A DNA stretch of 41,875 nucleotides, taken from assembly GCA_964437615.1 (NCBI GenBank), contig CAYTHL010000006.1, forward strand, positions 1 to 41,875, in the 5' to 3' direction. The notes beneath the pieces were generated by a model that ran no database searches, was not told where the DNA came from, and saw only the letters and a list, made by a program, of their open reading frames with translations. This document shows positions 1 to 7,372 of the stretch, one piece after another. Made by a program: the position numbers and the translations under genes. Origin of the DNA: RGIG4790 sp964437615. Lineage in GTDB: Bacteria > Bacillota > Clostridia > Christensenellales > UBA1242. The stretch's first letter is position 1. Each line of letters starts with the position of its first letter.

Positions 1-94
1 TAAAACGTTTAAAATTTAACGTTTAGTTTTTCGCTCAAAAATAATCCAAATGGGTAAAAAGTGAAACATGAAATGTTAAGAGATAAAAATACCA

Positions 95-128
95 AACAAA
101 AAAATCCTCACCAAAACTGGTTCGGATT
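95..128 (-). terminator. Intrinsic terminator of tRNA-Gly
   Basis: Read on the minus strand, a hairpin with outer arms AATCC/GGATT and inner arms ACCA/TGGT around a short loop is followed by a run of T. It begins 10 bases past the CCA end of the tRNA. Confidence 0.65.
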
Positions 129-137
129 ATTTTTGTT

Positions 138-211
138 TGGAGCAGGTGATGGGAGTTGAACCCACCTCTCAAGCTTGGGAAGCTTACATACTACCGATGT
201 ACTACACCTGC
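138..211 (-). tRNA. tRNA-Gly (anticodon CCC)
   Basis: The minus strand folds as a cloverleaf: acceptor arms GCAGGTG/CACCTGC, a D arm with GTAC/GTAT, an anticodon loop TTCCCAA and a T arm with GTGGG/CCCAT around TTCAACT. The anticodon is CCC, which reads the glycine codon GGG. The discriminator base is T, as expected for glycine, and the CCA end is encoded (138-140). It stands alone and is transcribed away from the genes that follow. Confidence 0.95.
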
Positions 212-220
212 ATAGTTTGT

Positions 221-250
221 AGTTTAAATCAAACATGCGGCGTTTGTCAA
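221..250 (-). promoter_or_regulatory. Promoter of tRNA-Gly
   Basis: On the minus strand, a perfect -35 TTGACA (245-250) is followed after 18 bases by TAAACT (221-226), about 10 bases upstream of the tRNA 5' end. The -10 is weak, but it is the same hexamer as in the ackA and pta promoter candidates. Confidence 0.6.
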
Positions 251-399
251 GCAAAAGAATGCTTTTGCTAGATAATAAAAATAAGTTGCAAAAACCTAGA
301 TTTTTGTCTATAATAATTAAAAATGGCGAGCTGCCCACCAAATTATTTTGTTAAATTTTACCAAAGCGCTGTAAATTTATGATAGGTTGGTGTTTTTGG

Positions 400-429
400 T
401 TGCCTTTTTGGTGGGGCGTGTGCTAAAAT
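400..429 (+). promoter_or_regulatory. Candidate promoter of the RpiB-family gene
   Basis: TTGCCT (400-405), an 18-base spacer and TAAAAT (424-429). The -10 is preceded by TGC, giving an extended -10. It lies about 35 bases before the chosen start codon. Confidence 0.4.
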
Positions 430-462
430 AAAGTATAAAATTTGTGCATTATGGGGGAAATT

Positions 463-1101
463 ATGAAAATTGCACTAATCAATGACAACAGTCAAGCATC
501 TAAAAACGAGCTTATTTACACAATTTTAAGCAAGGTTGCTAACGATTACGACCACATTGTGGTAAACTACGGCACTTTTAGCGAAAATGATAGTCATCAG
601 CTTACTTACGTAAAAGCTGGGCTGCTTACGGCCATTTTGTTAAACAGCGGCGCTGCCGATTTTGTTGTTACAGGCTGCGGAACGGGCGAGGGCGCAATGC
701 TTGCGGCAAACGCTTTTCCGGGCGTGCTATGCGGCCATATTGCCGACCCCACAGACGGCTACATGTTTAGGCAAATTAACAACGGCAACGCAGTAAGTCT
801 GCCTTTTGCAAAGGGATTTGGTTGGGGTGCCGAGCTAAATTTGGAGTACACGCTAGACAAACTTTTTGGCGGCGTTGGCGGTGGTGGATATCCTGCCGAG
901 CGTGCGGCAGTTGAGCGAGAAAACAAAGAAGTTTTGGACGAACTCAAAAAAATCACCCACAAAGACATGCTTACAATTTTAAAAACTATGGACCAAGATT
1001 TGCTTAAATCTACCATAGACTACCAGTTCTTTAAAGTAAATTTCTTTGCCGATTGCAAAGATCAAAAAATAGCCGAATACCTTAGGGAAGTGCTAAAATA
1101 A
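463..1101 (+). CDS. RpiB/LacA/LacB-family sugar-phosphate isomerase
   Basis: A 212-residue protein of the RpiB/LacAB family, whose members interconvert aldose and ketose phosphates such as ribose 5-phosphate and ribulose 5-phosphate. The family's loop is visible as GCGTGEG at residues 71-77, and Cys72 lies where RpiB has its catalytic cysteine. A glycine-rich segment (FGGVGGGGYP) and a charged C-terminal part make it longer than classical RpiB (about 150 residues); it resembles the longer LacA/LacB-like branch. I chose ATG 463 over the in-frame TTG at 442 because GGGGG stands five bases before it and the family starts with MKIA. It lies 48 bases before fhs and may be cotranscribed. The exact sugar substrate cannot be told. 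Confidence 0.8.
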   Translation: MKIALINDNSQASKNELIYTILSKVANDYDHIVVNYGTFSENDSHQLTYVKAGLLTAILLNSGAADFVVTGCGTGEGAMLAANAFPGVLCGHIADPTDGYMFRQINNGNAVSLPFAKGFGWGAELNLEYTLDKLFGGVGGGGYPAERAAVERENKEVLDELKKITHKDMLTILKTMDQDLLKSTIDYQFFKVNFFADCKDQKIAEYLREVLK

Positions 1102-1149
1102 TTTGCTTTTTAGCGGCAAATTTTAATGCAATTTATAGGAGGGTAGCCT

Positions 1150-2706
1150 ATGGCGGACATTAACAAAATTTTAAAAAACCTAAACATTAAAGGCTACACA
1201 ATGTACGGCAGCCAAATTGCCAAAGTAAGCCAGCAAGAGCGTGGCAGCAAAAATGGCAAACTTGTGCTTGTTACTGCAATTAGCCCAACCAAGAGCGGCA
1301 ACGGTAAAACCACGGTAAGTATAGGGCTTGCTGACGCTTTGTGTGAGCATGGTACGGCTATACTTTCTTTGCGAGAGCCGAGCCTTGGCCCAGTTTTTGG
1401 CCTAAAAGGCGGAGCAACGGGGGGTGGAGCATCTACAATAGAGCCACATGACAAAATTAATCTGCATTTTACCGGCGATATGCACGCAATAACTAGCGCA
1501 AACAACTTGGTTTGTGCAGCGCTAGACAACCACATCTTCTTTGGAAACAGCCTGCAAATTAATAGGCAAAAAGTATATATTAGCAGGTGTCTAGATATGA
1601 ACGACCGCGCTCTACGTACAGTAACTTTAAGCAGCGGCAGAAAAGAGAGTTTTGTTATAACGGCGGCAAGCGAATTTATGGCGCTGCTGACGCTTTCGTC
1701 AGATTTTGCCGACCTAAAACAGCGTGTAGATAAACTAGTTGTGGCAGAAAACATGGCAAGGCAGCCGGTAACTATTGCCGATTTGGGCATAACCGACGCC
1801 GTTTGCAGCTTGCTTGTAGACGCAATAAATCCTAATCTTGTGGCTACCAAATGCGGCACGCCGGCGCTTGTACACGGCGGGCCTTTTGCCAACATTGCCC
1901 ACGGCGCAAGCAGTGTTATTGCCACAAAAATGGCGCTAAGTTTTGCCGATTATTGCGTTACCGAAGCGGGTTTTGGGGCAGATTTAGGCGGCGAAAAGTT
2001 TTTTGACATAGTTTGCCCAAAACTAAATAAATATCCCGATTGCGTGGTGCTTATTGCCACAATTTCTGCCCTAAAAGAGCATGGAAACGGCAGTATAAGT
2101 GCCGGCATGTGCAACCTAAAAAAGCATCTAGATAATCTAAAAAATTTGTTTGGCGCAAATGTTGTGGTTACCATTAACAAATTTGCGGAGGACATAGATA
2201 GCGAGCTTAACGAGGCCGTGGCGCTTTGCCAAAATCTTGGCGCAGAAGTCTGCATTTGTGATTGTTTTGCGCAAGGAAAATCTGGGGCGGCAGAGCTTGC
2301 TGCAATGGTTGCTAAAACCTGCCAAAAACGCAACGCTTGCAAAAGTTTGCAGAAAAATGATAGCAATATTTTGCAAAAAATAGAAGATATTGCAACACTT
2401 GTCTACGGTGCGGGCAAAGTAGAGCTTAGCAAAGAGGCTCAGGAGCAATACAACTTGCTAAAAGAATGGAATCTTGCAAACTTGCCCGTGGTAATAGCCA
2501 AAACCCAGTACAGTTTTTCTACCGATGATAAACTTTTGGGAGCCCCTACAGGGCATATCTTGCAGGTATCCCAGCTGCAACCACGCTGCGGCGCCGGTTT
2601 TATTGTTGCCGTCTGCGGCAAAATGCTGCTAATGCCGGGTCTGCCATCAACCCCAAACGCCCAAAAAATCCGCCTCTCCGGCACAAAAATAACTAGTTTG
2701 TTATAG
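1150..2706 (+). CDS. fhs: Formate-tetrahydrofolate ligase
   Basis: A 518-residue ATP-dependent ligase that joins formate to tetrahydrofolate to give 10-formyl-THF, feeding one-carbon metabolism (purines, initiator tRNA formylation) or the methyl branch of acetogenesis. The N-terminus has the family's order of motifs: the phosphate loop in SPTKSGNGKTT (about residues 46-56), LREPSLGPVFGLKGGATGGG, and the EAGFGADLGGEKFFDI segment in the middle. It is about 40 residues shorter than typical enzymes (about 555), and the C-terminus ends in the family-like PGLPSTPNAQKI. AGGAGGG lies six bases upstream of the ATG. No other one-carbon gene is adjacent, so its pathway role here is open. Confidence 0.95.
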   Translation: MADINKILKNLNIKGYTMYGSQIAKVSQQERGSKNGKLVLVTAISPTKSGNGKTTVSIGLADALCEHGTAILSLREPSLGPVFGLKGGATGGGASTIEPHDKINLHFTGDMHAITSANNLVCAALDNHIFFGNSLQINRQKVYISRCLDMNDRALRTVTLSSGRKESFVITAASEFMALLTLSSDFADLKQRVDKLVVAENMARQPVTIADLGITDAVCSLLVDAINPNLVATKCGTPALVHGGPFANIAHGASSVIATKMALSFADYCVTEAGFGADLGGEKFFDIVCPKLNKYPDCVVLIATISALKEHGNGSISAGMCNLKKHLDNLKNLFGANVVVTINKFAEDIDSELNEAVALCQNLGAEVCICDCFAQGKSGAAELAAMVAKTCQKRNACKSLQKNDSNILQKIEDIATLVYGAGKVELSKEAQEQYNLLKEWNLANLPVVIAKTQYSFSTDDKLLGAPTGHILQVSQLQPRCGAGFIVAVCGKMLLMPGLPSTPNAQKIRLSGTKITSLL

Positions 2707-2790
2707 AGCAGCTAAAACAAATTTAATAAAACAGTTTTCAAATATTTTAAAAAAATTAATCATAAAGCAAAAATTTTTTATAAACAATAC

Positions 2791-2827
2791 AAATCAAGGT
2801 GTTATGTCTGACATAACACCTTGATTT
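2791..2827. repeat. Palindromic repeat, copy 1 (after fhs)
   Basis: A perfect inverted repeat with 18-base arms (AAATCAAGGTGTTATGTC and its complement) around one T. It is the longest-armed member of the TATGTC-N-GACATA family. A T run follows (2825-2829), then TTCTGGCTTAG, which resembles the tail after copies 4 and 7. Confidence 0.9.
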
Positions 2828-2899
2828 TTCTGGCTTAGCGGCGAATTTTGTGAATATGAAGGGTAGGCAATTAAGATATCAAAAATTTTTTAGATTTGG

Positions 2900-2927
2900 T
2901 TACATAAAAACATACAAAAACTAATAT
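2900..2927 (+). promoter_or_regulatory. Candidate promoter with very short leader
   Basis: TTACAT (2900-2905), a 16-base spacer and TAATAT (2922-2927). Transcription would start about five bases before the ATG at 2939. No ribosome-binding sequence is visible, which fits a near-leaderless mRNA. Confidence 0.35.
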
Positions 2928-2938
2928 GCTAAGCATTA

Positions 2939-4381
2939 ATGAGTAATAATAATTGGCAAAATGAGCAAATTGAGGAGCAGCGCAATGTTGGTTCCTTTTT
3001 AGCAAGCGGCCATTTAGATGAAAATAGTGACATCGGACAAAGAAGTAGCAACGCCACAAGTAGCCAGAATTTTGGCAAGCAAACCAGCAATAACACGGCA
3101 TCAAGCGGCAATAAAGACATTGGCGGCAATGCATGCCGAACGAAGAATATTAGTTCCAGCGGTAGTGCAAGCACAGAAAATGTCAACGCAAATGGTAATT
3201 TATATGACAATGCAAACAGCAAAATATGCGGTAAAGAGCGCGGAGATAGCAATTCGGCGCAAAAGCCGCCTAAAAAATCGGTAACCGTATTTTTAATAAT
3301 TTCTACCATGATGCTTAGCCTTGGGCTAATACTTGCTGGGGTTTATTCCTTATATATATCTATTGGTTTTAGTTTTTTAAATAGGTCTATGATAAGCGGA
3401 ATAAATACAAGTTCGCTCTATACATATTCCAACTCGGGTTTTGGCACGGGTGGCGGCGCTATGGTGGGGCTAATAATTGTATCTATAATTATGCTGGGGC
3501 TGGGTATTGCCATGGTGGTAATTTTCTTTAAGCAGTTGCCGCTTTATAGACAGATTAAACTAATAGCCAAAATGCCAAATGTAAAGTACAAGCAGTACAG
3601 TCAGCAAACCAAGAAAAGCGTCATTGTTTTAAGCATCATTGCCTACATTATAGCCATAGGGTTTAGCGTTTTTGCTATATTTATCGCCGCCCGAGAAAGC
3701 ATTTCTGTAAGTTATAAATGGGTAGTTTTACTTGCTTATAGCGTCGTTTTGGGTTTGGCAATTTGCAGTATGGTGCTTATGTTTGTAAAACTTGCCCAGC
3801 TTAGTAAAATTAAAAAGCAGCTTTTGCAGAACGAAGATTTATCCGTTAAAAAAGAGGTGCAATCGGCGTATAATCAAGGGGTAACCGACGCCCAATCTGC
3901 CAATAAGTACATAGAAAAAGCCCAACCTATGGCAAAAGAGCAGTCTATTAGCATGGCTGCAGAGACCACTGGTTTGCAAGGCGAGCCGATTGGAAATTTT
4001 GGTTACTCTAGTGTGCCAAGCGGCGGATATATTGCCGGAGTTGCAGCAAATAACGGCGTTATTGATGCCACAAATGCGGCTGCATTAAATTTGGCGGCAG
4101 CAAACATATTGCAAGCAAATGCACAGATTAAGCCTCAGCCAAACAAAAATGGCAGTGAAAACAAACTTTTTACTGACGGAATTTTTGAGCTTGGCGACCA
4201 ACTCCAAAAACTGCGAGAAATTTATGTCAGCGGGCTAATAGACCAAGCAGAATATGCCCAGATTAGGCAGAAATGGATATCAGCAGTGCTAAAAGAGCCG
4301 TTATTTAGCAAAACAAAAGCCTCAAACAAGTCAATCAAAAAGTCAAGCAAGGAAGAAATTGCGTCAACGCAGCAAAATTAA
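2939..4381 (+). CDS. Four-helix membrane protein with C-terminal SHOCT-like domain
   Basis: A 480-residue protein not recognised as a named family. The first 110 residues are rich in Asn, Ser and Gly and look disordered. Four hydrophobic segments follow at about 115-146, 172-197, 226-251 and 260-286, so it is an integral membrane protein. The region after residue 290 is Ala/Gln/Asn-rich, and near 415-445 a segment (LQKLREIYVSGLIDQAEYAQ) matches the SHOCT pattern: a short amphipathic helix, Gly, then an acidic helix. SHOCT domains are common at the ends of bacterial membrane proteins; their role is often in oligomerisation. No Shine-Dalgarno sequence precedes the ATG, so the start is the weakest part of the call. 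Confidence 0.6.
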   Translation: MSNNNWQNEQIEEQRNVGSFLASGHLDENSDIGQRSSNATSSQNFGKQTSNNTASSGNKDIGGNACRTKNISSSGSASTENVNANGNLYDNANSKICGKERGDSNSAQKPPKKSVTVFLIISTMMLSLGLILAGVYSLYISIGFSFLNRSMISGINTSSLYTYSNSGFGTGGGAMVGLIIVSIIMLGLGIAMVVIFFKQLPLYRQIKLIAKMPNVKYKQYSQQTKKSVIVLSIIAYIIAIGFSVFAIFIAARESISVSYKWVVLLAYSVVLGLAICSMVLMFVKLAQLSKIKKQLLQNEDLSVKKEVQSAYNQGVTDAQSANKYIEKAQPMAKEQSISMAAETTGLQGEPIGNFGYSSVPSGGYIAGVAANNGVIDATNAAALNLAAANILQANAQIKPQPNKNGSENKLFTDGIFELGDQLQKLREIYVSGLIDQAEYAQIRQKWISAVLKEPLFSKTKASNKSIKKSSKEEIASTQQN

Positions 4382-4428
4382 TAGGGTGCTGGACGCGGCA
4401 AGGCAAAATTGGGACATGATATTGTTAT

Positions 4429-4561
4429 GGGGGCTGGACGCAGCAAGATGCCGGCGATGCCGGCATCTTGCGCCCGCGCGCCGCAACATGCAAAATAGCT
4501 TTACAAACTGCATTTGCACGGCACGCGGGGGCCCCGGCGTGCCGCCGGGAGCGTCCAGCCC
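4429..4561. repeat. GC-rich island with inverted-repeat ends and internal hairpins
   Basis: A strongly GC-rich stretch in AT-rich surroundings. Its ends carry an 11-base perfect inverted repeat, GGGCTGGACGC (4431-4441) and GCGTCCAGCCC (4551-4561). Inside are a 12-base-arm hairpin (4444-4455 with 4459-4470, loop GAT) and a near-palindrome at 4519-4544 with arms CGGCACGC/GCGTGCCG. A partial copy of the left end (GTGCTGGACGC) precedes it at 4386-4396. I see no credible gene; the open frames across it have no ribosome site. Confidence 0.7.
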
Positions 4562-4677
4562 GTACACCAAAACCAATAAGCAAGCAAAAAATTAACAACT
4601 TTTACGCAAAAATTAATTGATATTTAATAAAAATTGCCGTAAAAAATAAAAATATTAAAAATTTAGTAAAAAAATAG

Positions 4678-4706
4678 TTGAAAACTTTTCCAAACTTTGC
4701 TACAAT
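4678..4706 (+). promoter_or_regulatory. Promoter of mscL
   Basis: TTGAAA (4678-4683), a 17-base spacer and TACAAT (4701-4706), about 35 bases upstream of the start codon. Confidence 0.8.
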
Positions 4707-4741
4707 TTGAGTAGTTTAACAAAAGGGGATAGTTACAGACT

Positions 4742-5287
4742 ATGAAAAAATTTTTTAAGGAATTCAAAGAATTTATTTCTCGTGGCAGCGTAATAGACCT
4801 CGCTGTCGGCCTTGTTATAGGCACGGCATTCACAGCCATAGTAAATGCGCTGGTAGATAGCGTTATTATGCCGTTAATCGCCGCAATTTTTGGCTCGCCA
4901 GATGTCAGTGGGCTAAACTTTAAGCTTAATGGCACAACCATTCCTTATGGTGCATTTTTGCAAGCAATACTCAACTTTTTGCTAATTGCCTTCTTCCTAT
5001 TTTTGGTTGTAAAGGCCATAAACCAAACACATGCTATGGAAGAAAAGGCTAAAAAATCTCGTCCAACTAAAGAAGAAAAGGCCGAACTTGCCGAGCGTGG
5101 GGTTAATTTAAAGAATCGCAAAGAAGTAAAAGCTGAACTTAAAAAACTAAGGGAAGAAAAAGCTGCAGCAAAAGCAGCCGAGCCTAAAAAACCAACCACC
5201 GAAGAACTTCTTGCCGAAATAAGAGATTTGCTAAATAAGCAACAAACAGCAGAGGAAAACCCAGAAAAACCCGCAGGCAAAGAGTAA
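4742..5287 (+). CDS. mscL: Large-conductance mechanosensitive channel with extended tail
   Basis: A 181-residue MscL: a pentameric membrane channel that opens under membrane tension to release solutes during osmotic downshock. The N-terminus (MKKFFKEFKEFISRG) and first helix (about 17-45, with IDLAVGLVIGTAF) are typical; the second helix is at about 70-94. Typical MscL proteins have 120-150 residues. Here a Lys/Glu/Ala-rich, probably helical insert of about 55 residues separates helix 2 from the conserved end motif LLAEIRDLL (156-164). The insert lies in the cytoplasmic bundle. AGGGGA stands 12 bases from the ATG, rather far. It is a single-gene unit with its own promoter. Confidence 0.95.
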   Translation: MKKFFKEFKEFISRGSVIDLAVGLVIGTAFTAIVNALVDSVIMPLIAAIFGSPDVSGLNFKLNGTTIPYGAFLQAILNFLLIAFFLFLVVKAINQTHAMEEKAKKSRPTKEEKAELAERGVNLKNRKEVKAELKKLREEKAAAKAAEPKKPTTEELLAEIRDLLNKQQTAEENPEKPAGKE

Positions 5288-5387
5288 TTTAATATTAGCC
5301 GTCAAAGTATTGGCGGCTGATTTTTTGCTCAAAATGAGTTTTGTACACAAAATTTCCACAAATTTTTGCAAGAGTAATTAAAAAATG

Positions 5388-5416
5388 TTGACAAACTTGC
5401 ATTAGTTTGTTATACT
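5388..5416 (+). promoter_or_regulatory. Promoter of tRNA-Lys and the downstream array
   Basis: TTGACA (5388-5393), a 17-base spacer and TATACT (5411-5416); near-consensus. Transcription would begin about 55-60 bases before the tRNA. Confidence 0.85.
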
Positions 5417-5480
5417 TTATTGCGTGCAAAAAACTATTTTTGCATATAAATTGCAAATTTGCACAAAACAGCAAAAGTTT

Positions 5481-5556
5481 GGGCTGTTAGCTCAGTTGGT
5501 AGAGCAGGTGACTCTTAATCACAAGGTCCGGGGTTCGAGTCCCCGACAGCCCACCA
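5481..5556 (+). tRNA. tRNA-Lys (anticodon CTT)
   Basis: A full cloverleaf: acceptor arms GGGCTGT/ACAGCCC, D arm with GCTCAGTTGGTAGAGC, anticodon loop CTCTTAA (anticodon CTT, reading AAG), and T arm CGGGG-TTCGAGT-CCCCG. Discriminator A and an encoded CCA (5554-5556) are present. It has its own promoter, and the next terminator lies beyond the pseudo-tRNA array, so the primary transcript should include the array. Confidence 0.97.
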
Positions 5557-6061
5557 AACTTTGTTTTAAAATAGTTTTCGCATCAAGTATCGTTACTTGT
5601 GAAATCACCATTGCACAAGGTCCGGGGTTCGATGCCTAGGGCAGCCCACCAAACTTTGTTTTAAAATAGTTTTCGCANNNNNNNNNNNNNNNNNNNNNNN
5701 NNNNNNNNNNNNNNNNNNNNNNNNNNNNNNNNNNNNNNNNNNNNNNNNNNNNNNNNNNNNNNNNNNNNNNNNNNNNNCCACCAAACTTTGTTTTAAAATA
5801 GTTTTCGCATCAAGTATCGTTACTTGTGAAATTACCATTGCACAAGGTCCGGGGTTCGATGCTAGGGCAGCCCACCAAACTTTGTTTTAAAATAATTTTC
5901 GCGTCAAGTGTCGTTACTTGTGAAATCATCATTGCACAAGGTTCGGGGTTCGATGCCTAGGGCAGCCCACCAAACTTTGTTTTAAAATAGTTTTCGCATC
6001 AAGTATCGTTACTTGTGAAATCACCATTGCACAAGGTCCGGGGTTCGATGCCTAAGGTAAC
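5557..6061 (+). repeat. 95-bp tandem array carrying tRNA-Lys 3'-end copies (contains assembly gap)
   Basis: Units of about 95 bases (94 in one) begin with CCACCAAACTTTG at 5551, 5646, 5778, 5872 and 5967. Each contains a spacer with a small hairpin (CAAGTA-TCGT-TACTTG) and then a copy of the 3' part of the preceding tRNA-Lys, from CACAAGG through GCAGCCCACCA. In the copies the 3' side of the T stem is altered (GATGCCTAGGGC instead of GAGTCCCCGAC), and no 5' half is present, so they cannot be tRNAs. Units differ by only a few bases. The gap at 5678-5777 interrupts the array, so the copy number is unknown. Confidence 0.95.
5678..5777. other. Assembly gap (100 N) inside the tRNA-Lys array
   Basis: Exactly 100 N, a conventional placeholder. 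By unit phase the missing sequence should be about 63 bases plus any whole number of 95-base units. Confidence 0.95.
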
Positions 6062-6072
6062 CCACCGCAGTC

Positions 6073-6099
6073 AAAATCCGCCGTTTTGGCGGATTTTTT
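6073..6099 (+). terminator. Intrinsic terminator after the tRNA-Lys array
   Basis: Hairpin AAATCCGCC-GTTTT-GGCGGATTT followed by a T run. It directly follows the last repeat unit and would end the tRNA-array transcript. Confidence 0.9.
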
Positions 6100-6134
6100 A
6101 GGTGATAATTATATTATCAGCGGCAAGGCGGGGC

Positions 6135-6296
6135 GGGGGCTGTGCCGCCCAGAGGGGCGGCACGCCCGCATGCGGCGTTAAAAAACAAGCTGTTTGCGGC
6201 CGACTGGTTGTAAACAATTTGGCAAAGGTTATAGCGCTACACTAGTGCCGCATGCGGTCGCCCGCTATTTGGCGCAGCCAAATGGCGACAGCCCCC
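6135..6296. repeat. Second GC-rich island with inverted-repeat ends
   Basis: Ends GGGGGCTGT (6135-6143) and ACAGCCCCC (6288-6296) are perfect inverted repeats. Inside are a hairpin with arms GTGCCGCCC/GGGCGGCAC and loop AGAG (6142-6163), two copies of CCGCATGCGG, and a hairpin ATTTGGC-GCA-GCCAAAT (6267-6283). The island starts with GGGGGCTG like the one at 4429. No credible coding frame. It fills most of the 308-base space between the array and the FabG-like gene. Confidence 0.65.
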
Positions 6297-6334
6297 CCAA
6301 AAAAAATCTAAATTTAAATTAATTGCAATTTTGA

Positions 6335-6363
6335 TTGCTTTTTGTTTGCAAAGTTTATATAAT
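6335..6363 (+). promoter_or_regulatory. Promoter suggesting leaderless transcript of the FabG-like gene
   Basis: TATAAT (6358-6363) ends six bases before the ATG at 6370; a poor -35 (TTGCTT, 6335-6340) lies 17 bases upstream. Transcription would begin at or next to the start codon, and no Shine-Dalgarno sequence is present. Confidence 0.55.
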
Positions 6364-6369
6364 AGGCTT

Positions 6370-7113
6370 ATGGAACAACAAACAGCAAAAACAGTCTTAA
6401 TTACAGGCGCAAGCCGCGGCATAGGGCAGGCCATTGCAAGAAAATTTGCAAATAGCGGCTACAATGTGGTAATAAATTACTATAATAGCCGCATCAAAGC
6501 CGAAAAACTTGCCAACGAACTCTGCCGCAAAGGTTCAAGAGCAGTGGCAATTGGCGCAGATGTCGGCGACCCAGTGCAAGCAAAAATGCTTGTTAAGCAA
6601 ACGTTAGACATTTTCGGTAAAATAGATGTTTTAGTAAATAACGCAGGCGTTGCTCTATACAAGTTGCTAATCGATTGTACCACCAAGGATATAGAAAACA
6701 CCATGCTAACAAACCTAATGGGCGCAATTTATACCACAAAAGAAGTTTTGCCAAGTATGATAGCCAACAAGTATGGCAAAATTATAAATGTATCCAGCAT
6801 GTGGGGCAGTGTAGGCGGAAGCATGGAAGCCGTTTACAGCGCCAGCAAGGGCGGGCTAGAATCCTTTGGTAAAGCCCTTAGCAAAGAAGTTGGCCCAAGC
6901 AATATCAATGTAAACACGGTATCTCCAGGCGTAATCTTAACCGATATGACAAAAAGTCTTTCAGTTACCGACATGAAGGATTTGCAATACCAAACCTCGC
7001 TTAACAGAATTGGTCAGCCGCAAGACGTTGCAGAACTAGTTTATTTTTTATCGACTGATGCAGCAAATTATATAACGGGGACTGTTATTGGCGTTGATGG
7101 CGGCATCTTGTAA
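6370..7113 (+). CDS. FabG-like short-chain dehydrogenase/reductase
   Basis: A 247-residue SDR protein closest in form to 3-oxoacyl-ACP reductase, which reduces 3-oxoacyl-ACP with NADPH in fatty acid synthesis. Visible motifs are TGASRGIG (12-19) for cofactor binding, NNAG (90-93), the catalytic Ser at 142-143, and Tyr156/Lys160 in YSASK; the C-terminus GVDGGIL is FabG-like. The length matches the family. ATG 6370 is preferred over the in-frame start at 6331 because family proteins begin just before the VLITGAS strand and a -10 box overlaps the longer version. It is not in a fatty acid operon here, so its substrate is uncertain. Confidence 0.85.
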   Translation: MEQQTAKTVLITGASRGIGQAIARKFANSGYNVVINYYNSRIKAEKLANELCRKGSRAVAIGADVGDPVQAKMLVKQTLDIFGKIDVLVNNAGVALYKLLIDCTTKDIENTMLTNLMGAIYTTKEVLPSMIANKYGKIINVSSMWGSVGGSMEAVYSASKGGLESFGKALSKEVGPSNINVNTVSPGVILTDMTKSLSVTDMKDLQYQTSLNRIGQPQDVAELVYFLSTDAANYITGTVIGVDGGIL

Positions 7114-7155
7114 AAGGCGGCTGGTTGGCCGAATACGGCACTCGCCGTGCTTTAG

Positions 7156-7281
7156 AGTGAAATTATGTTATTGGCGCATAGCGGTGTCGCAAGAACATTT
7201 GCAGGCACTCATTTACGCAAGTAAACTCCTGCCAGTCAAATAACCTTGCTCCTTGCTCTGCATCCAATCTCTAATTTCACT
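7156..7281 (+). repeat. Structured hairpin repeat, copy A (after FabG-like gene)
   Basis: Nested pairings: outer stem AGTGAAATTA (7156-7165) with TAATTTCACT (7272-7281); GTTATT (7167-7172) with AATAAC (7239-7244); GCAGG (7201-7205) with CCTGC (7228-7232); TTTAC-GCAA-GTAAA (7212-7225) at the tip. The unpaired 3' side holds CTCCTTGCT and TGCATC, which recur in the other copies. A divergent subfamily without the TCTTTTTG box. A small hairpin ACGGC/GCCGT precedes it. Confidence 0.85.
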
Positions 7282-7372
7282 AGAGTAAAAACAAGAAAAA
7301 TTTGTAACTCACTATGCTGCAGTGGTAATTCAAGCAAAAATGGCCAAGTACAGCGCGCTCGCCGTGCTTTAG

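Noticed and set aside
1..60. Inverted AACGTTTA/TAAACGTT-like words at the window start
   Set aside because: Short, AT-rich and at the window edge; not enough to call an element.
442..462. Longer TTG start for the isomerase-like gene
   Set aside because: The GGGGG ribosome site lies between this TTG and ATG 463, and the family starts at the latter.
4359..4595. Open reading frames in the GC-rich island on both strands
   Set aside because: They arise from stop-poor GC-rich sequence, overlap each other, lack ribosome sites and encode low-complexity Arg/Pro/Ala-rich peptides.
5557..6061. CRISPR array or a cluster of several tRNA genes
   Set aside because: The 95-base units are nearly identical throughout with no variable spacers, no cas genes are near, and the tRNA-like parts lack a 5' half and have a broken T stem.
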